In this document: piece by piece, positions 32,515 to 37,220 of the stretch
Position numbering within the stretch: position 1 is the first letter of the stretch
How the letters are laid out: the number at the start of each line of letters is the position of its first letter
From: CAZWRN01 sp964636275
GTDB lineage: Bacteria > Patescibacteriota > Microgenomatia > Daviesbacterales > UBA10151
Direction: 5' to 3'
Length of the DNA stretch: 37,220 nucleotides
NCBI GenBank assembly: GCA_964636275.1
Contig: CAZWRN010000013.1
Location: forward strand, 1-37,220
Position numbers and translations under genes: made by a program
Notes under the pieces: model-generated
What the model was told of the DNA's origin: nothing
Database searches by the model: none
Seen by the model: only the letters and a program-made list of their open reading frames with translations

Positions 32515-34181
32515 TCTACTACTTCAAAAGCTCCTTTGCCGTCCAGAAAATTAACTTTTTGCAAAACTGGAGGGATACCAGGATAATTTCCCGGAGTAGA
32601 GATGACATAACCATGTTGGTCTTTGAGTTTATCTTTCATCTCCCAGTCATTGATAAAATACACATTATCCAACTGGTCAACCCAGCGCCAGTTACTCTGC
32701 TGATATCTGATTAAAGATGGATTAGCCTGATATTTAGCTGGATCGTATTGGGTATAAAAAAGGTAAAAAATATGCGGCTCACCATATTTTTTGGTGAAAT
32801 ACAAAGGGCGCTCTTTGACATTTGGCTTAGATTCAACAAACTGAATTGCTTCTTTATATCCATACTGCCATGACTGAGAATATTCCTTTGGATACTGAGT
32901 CAGATAAGCTGAAAAATAAAACCAGATATTAATCCCTACCAATATTCCAATAACGCTAAACGAAACAAAATAAGAAATCTTCCAAACTTTTTTTAACCAT
33001 TCAATAAAATCAGCAATTCCTAGTCCAACTAATATTTGTAGACTTCCAAGCATAAAAATACTTCTTAAAACATGGGGAGATTCTCTGGTAATTGCTGCTG
33101 GAATTGGTGCTAAAATCATCCAAGGAATAATTAACTTAGCAGCCGAAGGATATTTACGAATCCGCCAAATTCCATAAATTAAAAAAGGCGCTTCAAGTGC
33201 ATACATTAATCCCATATTTTGAACTGAAAACTGGTAATTATCTCCTCCTCTGACAAATAGAAAATAAGGCGAAAAATGGCTGATATAATTTTTAAAAAAT
33301 TCGTAACCAAAATAGCTGTACCGGTTGTAAATCAATTTAGTTAATATTCCAGGGAGTTGGCTTTCCCCTCTGGATTGATTGAGAAAATTGATAGCTCCTT
33401 CATCCAATATTGAAACCCAGTAGTAACGAGACGCCGAATCCTGAGTCAGTGCTAAAAATCCAGCTACCCCAATAAATAAAGCAAATACTATTGCCGGTAT
33501 CCAGAGTTTTTTTCCAATCTCTTTGACCGCACTAAAACGAACAACACCCACACTCAATAGAAACAGTGGAATAAAAACTCGAGCACTATTGTAAGTAAAT
33601 AGTGTCAATCCAAAAAACACCGCCGACACTACAAAGCAGATAACAGATTCCTTTTTGGCAAGTTGTCTTAACTTATATCCTAAAATTAAAAAGAAAATTC
33701 CGACTAAAAAAATACAAAGTGCCAGGTTTGCTTCCAGAGCTACACGAGAAAGAAAGGTCCCCCAGGGAGAAACCGCCAGTAGTAAGGCGGAAATTAGGGC
33801 CCATTTTTGATTACGGGATTCCACCAAAACAATCCAGTACAGTAAAAAAACAGAAAACACCCCGGCTAACATCGATGGCAGCCGAACCGACCATTCATTT
33901 AACCCCAAAATACCAACAAATGGAACGGCCAAATATATATATACCGGCAATTTATAATCACCAAAAGCTTCAAATGTCAGAGGCATAAACCTACCCCACT
34001 CATCCTTACCCGTTTTTAGTATCGAAAAAGCATTATATCCAAGCGAAGCTTCATCCCAATTGAGTGAGGGTGGGACGACTCCAAAAAAACTAAATCTCAA
34101 AACAATGGCGATCAGTAAGACTAAACCAAGTAATGGAAAATTGATTGTAGAAAAATGAAAGTGTAAATGTTTAAAGTTCAT
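32508..34181 (-). CDS. GT39 paralogue 3 (PMT_2-type membrane glycosyltransferase)
   Basis: This 557-residue protein is a third member of the tandem set. After a His/Phe-rich N-terminus (FKHLHFHFSTINFP, itself encoded by loosely period-7 DNA) and the first helix comes LNWDEASLGYNAFSILKTG with Asp43 and Glu44. EAFGDYKLPVYIY replaces the usual SFGDYKP order. LGLNEWSVRLPSMLAG and SRVALEANLAL follow the shared pattern. The C-terminal soluble part starts near YSQSWQYGYKEAI. The ATG at 34181 overlaps paralogue 4 by 11 bases; a longer frame to 34199 is not needed. Catalytic residues are intact. It belongs to one co-transcribed array with its neighbours. Confidence 0.9.
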   Translation of the reverse strand: MNFKHLHFHFSTINFPLLGLVLLIAIVLRFSFFGVVPPSLNWDEASLGYNAFSILKTGKDEWGRFMPLTFEAFGDYKLPVYIYLAVPFVGILGLNEWSVRLPSMLAGVFSVFLLYWIVLVESRNQKWALISALLLAVSPWGTFLSRVALEANLALCIFLVGIFFLILGYKLRQLAKKESVICFVVSAVFFGLTLFTYNSARVFIPLFLLSVGVVRFSAVKEIGKKLWIPAIVFALFIGVAGFLALTQDSASRYYWVSILDEGAINFLNQSRGESQLPGILTKLIYNRYSYFGYEFFKNYISHFSPYFLFVRGGDNYQFSVQNMGLMYALEAPFLIYGIWRIRKYPSAAKLIIPWMILAPIPAAITRESPHVLRSIFMLGSLQILVGLGIADFIEWLKKVWKISYFVSFSVIGILVGINIWFYFSAYLTQYPKEYSQSWQYGYKEAIQFVESKPNVKERPLYFTKKYGEPHIFYLFYTQYDPAKYQANPSLIRYQQSNWRWVDQLDNVYFINDWEMKDKLKDQHGYVISTPGNYPGIPPVLQKVNFLDGKGAFEVVEI

Positions 34182-35844
34182 TGGTAGTATCAAAAACACG
34201 AAACATTATCTTGCCAAATGGATCTTTAATCTCTTTGGAGGCTTTTACCCCATCGGGTGTCTCCTGTTCACTTCCCACTATCATAGTCCGCGGCTCCAAT
34301 TTTGATTTATTCCAATCTACATTTTCAAACCGATATTTTCCCAGGACATAATTTGACTGATCCAAAAATTTAAACTCTTTTTCAAAATCTTTCCAGTTTT
34401 TTGACTGAGACTGAAAATATTGAGGGTCCATCTTACTATAAAAAGCCAGATAAATCTGAGGCTGGCCTTGAGATTTAGTAAAGATAATCTGATCATACTG
34501 ATTTTTATTTTTCTCCGTATAATCGAAAATTTCCTGATAGTTGTAATGAACTCCACCGAGCGGTCGATCAAACTGATGAAAAGCGTAAAAATCGACTCTT
34601 TTGGCTACCGAGACCACCATAAATAAAGAAACAATTCCAATCAGGCCTAACTTGAGATAGTTTGTTTTAACCAAACCTACCAATGAATAATATCCATATG
34701 CAGCTATGATAGGAAACACCAACAGCAATACTTCAACTCGCTGCGTGTGCATATAATTTCGCGTCAAAGCAGCCGGAATTGGTGCTACAAGTATCCATAG
34801 ACCCAAGATTTTTCCTGCTGAACCTCGGTTTTTAAAAAGCATGACTGCTCCAACCAAAATGAGTCCGATCTCCCACACCGACAGCAGCCACTGACCTGGT
34901 AGGTTGTACAAACTGCTATCTGAACGATCAGGTGAGGCTAAAAAAGTAGTTGAAAAATAACCGAGATAATTTTGGGCAAATTGTGAGCCTAAAAAGGCCA
35001 GTTTATTGTTTATCACTCTACCCCATGGTTGGGGTAACGGGTCATTTACCTGAATATCTCTTAATGCCGCCACATTTTCTGGATTGTATAATGCAGCATC
35101 TCCAGCTCTTCTTCCTGCACCTGTAAATAATTGACCATATATCAGAACTAAAACAAAGAGGCCAAATACTCCTACAAACAACCATTTAGATCTGTCTTTC
35201 AAATGACTTTTGAATCCACCATCAAGAGATCTTAAACCAATCAAACCGGCCACAAAAAGAGGCGTGAACATCTGAAATGAATAGTAACCAAACATAGTCA
35301 GTCCAAATGAAACCGCCGAACCAACCATCCACCAACTCCTAACGGCTAACCGCTTACCGCTATCCGCTTTCAAAAACATCCATAAACCAAGCATGAAAAA
35401 GACAATAGTAGCATTGGATTCCCAGGCAGCCCGGGAATAAAAGAAGTGCCAGGAAGAAATAGCCAAGATCAAAGAGGCCAACAAAGCCACAAATCGTTGT
35501 TTAAAAAGTTCCAGCGTTAACAAATAAATAATTAACACGCCCAAAACACCAAACACAGCCGAAGGCAGTCTGACTGCAAATATATTCAGATCAAAAAGCG
35601 CCACAGAAGGAATTGTCAGATAGACATACAAAGGCGGGCGATAATCTCCAAAGCTGCGAGGGAAAATCGGTAAAAAATCACCCCATTCATCTTTACCGGT
35701 TTTTAAAATCGAATAAGCACTATAGCCTTGCTGAATCTCATCGGGAGTCACACCCGATGGAATCTGCCCCAACCAAGCAAAACGCAACACACCTGCCAAA
35801 AGTATTACACCACCCAATAAAAATAACCAGTATGATTTGTTCAT
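34171..35844 (-). CDS. GT39 paralogue 4 (PMT_2-type), with heptamer insert in a loop
   Basis: This 557-residue membrane glycosyltransferase is the first gene of the minus-strand run. The outer loop after helix 1 reads VTPDEIQQGYSAYSILKTG with Asp35 and Glu36. RSFGDYRPPLYVY and FDLNIFAVRLPSAVFG are diverged forms of the shared core. SRAAWESNATIVF is retained. Around residues 160-168 a short loop, ADSGKRLAVRS, is encoded by four period-7 units (35339-35366) between two membrane helices, so the insert is tolerated. The C-terminal domain is about 130 residues. The gene starts 78 bases from the divergent paralogue 5. No Shine-Dalgarno is visible. Confidence 0.9.
   Translation of the reverse strand: MNKSYWLFLLGGVILLAGVLRFAWLGQIPSGVTPDEIQQGYSAYSILKTGKDEWGDFLPIFPRSFGDYRPPLYVYLTIPSVALFDLNIFAVRLPSAVFGVLGVLIIYLLTLELFKQRFVALLASLILAISSWHFFYSRAAWESNATIVFFMLGLWMFLKADSGKRLAVRSWWMVGSAVSFGLTMFGYYSFQMFTPLFVAGLIGLRSLDGGFKSHLKDRSKWLFVGVFGLFVLVLIYGQLFTGAGRRAGDAALYNPENVAALRDIQVNDPLPQPWGRVINNKLAFLGSQFAQNYLGYFSTTFLASPDRSDSSLYNLPGQWLLSVWEIGLILVGAVMLFKNRGSAGKILGLWILVAPIPAALTRNYMHTQRVEVLLLVFPIIAAYGYYSLVGLVKTNYLKLGLIGIVSLFMVVSVAKRVDFYAFHQFDRPLGGVHYNYQEIFDYTEKNKNQYDQIIFTKSQGQPQIYLAFYSKMDPQYFQSQSKNWKDFEKEFKFLDQSNYVLGKYRFENVDWNKSKLEPRTMIVGSEQETPDGVKASKEIKDPFGKIMFRVFDTTNEL
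35339..35366. repeat. Degenerate heptamer repeat inside GT39 paralogue 4
   Basis: The plus strand reads CTAACGG, CTAACCG, CTTACCG, CTATCCG in phase, then decays. The unit differs from the repeats at 27985, 30757 and 32459, but the seven-base period is the same. It encodes the loop with SGKRLAV. Confidence 0.85.
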
Positions 35845-35857
35845 TTTTCACAGTCCA

Positions 35858-35889
35858 ACAATTTAACAATATAACAATTTATCAATCTA
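35858..35889. repeat. Period-8 tandem repeat in the divergent intergenic gap
   Basis: Four octamers in a row, ACAATTTA, ACAATATA, ACAATTTA, TCAATCTA, lie between the divergent starts at 35844 and 35923. They end four bases before a perfect TATAAT. Copy-number change here would alter promoter spacing rather than a reading frame. Confidence 0.8.
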
Positions 35890-35892
35890 GTA

Positions 35893-35898
35893 TATAAT
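35893..35898 (+). promoter_or_regulatory. Perfect -10 box for GT39 paralogue 5
   Basis: TATAAT at 35893-35898 matches the sigma-70 -10 consensus exactly, with a predicted start near 35905 and a leader of about 18 bases to the ATG at 35923. The expected -35 position (about 35870-35876) falls inside the octamer repeat and has no good match. Confidence 0.45.
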
Positions 35899-35922
35899 GA
35901 AGTGAGCCCAAATAGTAATCTC

Positions 35923-37220
35923 ATGCACACTATATTTAATATTTCCAGCTTCAAGCGGCTGTTACATCCGCTTTTTTTTATCTTTCTAGTAGCACTTCTT
36001 TTAAGACTCTATCTTTTAGGCTCATATCCAGCTGGTTTTCATATTGATGAAGTTAAAATGGGGTGGAATGCTCTCTCGATCCTTAAAACTGGCGAAGATG
36101 ACTGGGGCAAAGCATTTCCCATGTACTACAACTCATTTGGGGATTTCAGACCCACCGGCTATTTCTACACCATCATCCCATCCCTCATACTATTTGGCCA
36201 AAATGAGTTTGCTGTCCGTTTCCCTTCAGCCCTCTTTGGGGCTCTAACTGTTTTTGTAATTTATTTTCTCTGTAAAGAGCTATTCGAAGGTAAAAACGGT
36301 CAAAAAATTGGCCTTTTCGCCGCTGGATTACTAGCCGTCTCCGTCTGGGATGTCTCACTCTCGCGAGCCTCTTCAGAAGGAATAGTCGGGATGTTCTTCA
36401 GCCTATTGGGCATACTACTTTTCATTAAATTAATCAAAAATCCTACTCTCAAATCATTTCTTCAATACTTATTGCTTATTGCTTGTCTCTTATTGCTAAT
36501 ACTTCCTTATTTCTACTACCATACCCCTCGTTTACTCACTCCCATTTTACTAATTGTCATCTGGGCTTATTACACCAAACCCTGGCAAATCAAAAAAATA
36601 TTCAATCACAAAATAATTTTAGCAATCATTGTGATCACTGCACTGACAACGGTTGCCTTTGGCCTCAATAAAGAAGCCCGAGGACGTTTTTCCCAAGTCT
36701 CCATCTTTAATGATCTCAACATCAAACACAACCTGGATCTGTTCCCTTTTGAAGAAGGCCACAACGATGTCCTGATGGCACGGATCTTTCACAACAAGTT
36801 AGTTCTCTGGACCCAGGAAGGAATCAATGAATTTTCGCAGTATTTTTCAGCTAAATTCTTCCTGGTACCTTTTGAAGCTAAACCAGCCAGATATGACACA
36901 GTCGGCATGGGGGTTTTAAGTTATATCGAATTTTTCTTGTTACTTGCAGGACTAGTAGCGATAATTCGAGGGAAATACTCACTGTTACCAATCTTACTTT
37001 TGCTGGCAGCTCCCATCCCTGCTTCTCTAACGACAGAAGACTCACCCAATCAGATGCGGGCTTTATATATGATCCCATTTGTAGTGATCATCGGAGCAGT
37101 CGGCCTGGAATATCTGGCCAGTATCTTACCAAAACGTCGTTTGGTACTTGGTAGTATTGTGGCTGTACTACTCCTCAATTTCCTCTTCTTCGAACATATG
37201 TATTTTATTCACAATCCCCA
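35923..37220 (+). CDS. GT39 paralogue 5 (PMT_2-type), C-terminus cut by window edge
   Basis: An open frame from the ATG at 35923 runs off the right edge, with about 432 residues visible. I translated it directly. After helix 1 comes FHIDEVKMGWNALSILKTG, with Asp42 and Glu43 at the catalytic position. NSFGDFRPTGYFY and FGQNEFAVRFPSALFG are clear versions of the core shared by paralogues 1-4, and LSRASSEGIVG replaces SRGAWESN. A long outer loop (about 250-310, with EEGHNDVLMARIFHNK) precedes further helices. It is on the opposite strand, divergent from paralogue 4. The soluble C-terminal domain lies beyond the window. GT39 function on lipid-phosphate sugars is inferred from the family. Confidence 0.88.
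   Translation, partial: MHTIFNISSFKRLLHPLFFIFLVALLLRLYLLGSYPAGFHIDEVKMGWNALSILKTGEDDWGKAFPMYYNSFGDFRPTGYFYTIIPSLILFGQNEFAVRFPSALFGALTVFVIYFLCKELFEGKNGQKIGLFAAGLLAVSVWDVSLSRASSEGIVGMFFSLLGILLFIKLIKNPTLKSFLQYLLLIACLLLLILPYFYYHTPRLLTPILLIVIWAYYTKPWQIKKIFNHKIILAIIVITALTTVAFGLNKEARGRFSQVSIFNDLNIKHNLDLFPFEEGHNDVLMARIFHNKLVLWTQEGINEFSQYFSAKFFLVPFEAKPARYDTVGMGVLSYIEFFLLLAGLVAIIRGKYSLLPILLLLAAPIPASLTTEDSPNQMRALYMIPFVVIIGAVGLEYLASILPKRRLVLGSIVAVLLLNFLFFEHMYFIHNP

Noticed and set aside
27985..35366. Heptamer arrays as CRISPR or direct-repeat recombination sites
   Set aside because: Units are only seven bases long with no spacers, and no cas genes are present.
1..37220. tRNA, rRNA or riboswitch genes
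   Set aside because: All gaps are under about 120 bases, and none shows a cloverleaf or other recognisable RNA fold by eye.
1..37220. Alternative genetic code (TGA as Gly, as in some CPR lineages)
   Set aside because: TGA ends many genes in ATGA overlaps at the expected protein length, so it is a normal stop here.
1..37220. Mobile element or prophage origin for the cluster
   Set aside because: No transposase, integrase, inverted-repeat ends or target duplications are visible.

Overview
The window is a 37-kb, AT-rich, almost gap-free block of surface-polysaccharide (glycoconjugate) genes. I count 32 protein genes: 30 complete and one cut at each edge. There are no RNA genes, transposases, integrases or CRISPR arrays. 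No gene-free stretch exceeds about 120 bases. TGA is used as a stop codon throughout, so the standard bacterial code applies. Very short or overlapping gene junctions (many ATGA overlaps), almost no Shine-Dalgarno sequences, AT-rich codon use, and short period-7 tandem repeats encoding peptides such as KIQDTRYK, QPTTYNLQ and SGKRLAV suggest a Candidate Phyla Radiation (Patescibacteria) bacterium, probably Microgenomates. That assignment is from general familiarity, not a search.

Layout. 1-3335 (minus): a cut membrane protein, a GT4 glycosyltransferase and a GT39-like membrane enzyme. 3379-4461 (plus): a FAD oxidoreductase. 4449-10495 (minus): a GT2, a TIM-barrel sugar isomerase, an SDR with an altered active site, a second GT2 with membrane anchors, and an 876-residue AftD-like membrane protein. 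10595-11233 (plus): a sugar formyltransferase-like protein. 11219-14414 (minus): a Gfo/Idh/MocA dehydrogenase, a DegT aminotransferase and a GT2. 14452-14967 (plus): a hexapeptide acetyltransferase. 14959-35844 (minus) is one long co-directional run: UDP-GlcNAc 2-epimerase-like, methyltransferase, GT4, GT2, methyltransferase-GT2 fusion, GDP-fucose-synthase-like, GT4, GT2, GT39-like, a Wzx-like flippase, a PIG-V-like mannosyltransferase, GT4, GT2, and four tandem GT39 paralogues. A fifth paralogue starts at 35923 on the plus strand and runs off the end.

How the genes may work together (inference). The sugar enzymes make modified nucleotide sugars: a deoxy or amino sugar carrying N-acetyl or N-formyl groups, a GDP-fucose-like sugar, and a ManNAc-type sugar. 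Cytoplasmic GT4 and GT2 enzymes assemble a lipid-linked glycan and DPM-like GT2s charge polyprenyl phosphate. The flippase exports the product, and the many GT-C type membrane enzymes add sugars outside. I see no priming phosphoglycosyltransferase and no clear Wzy polymerase or ligase in the window.

The most unusual signals are three. First, period-7 tandem repeats with a different unit at each locus are concentrated in the GT39 array; one is a perfect five-copy repeat starting one base after a start codon. Second, a four-gene enzyme cassette at 3.4-7.8 kb has atypical catalytic motifs. Third, three single plus-strand sugar-enzyme genes are arranged identically, each with its stop codon buried in the opposing gene.
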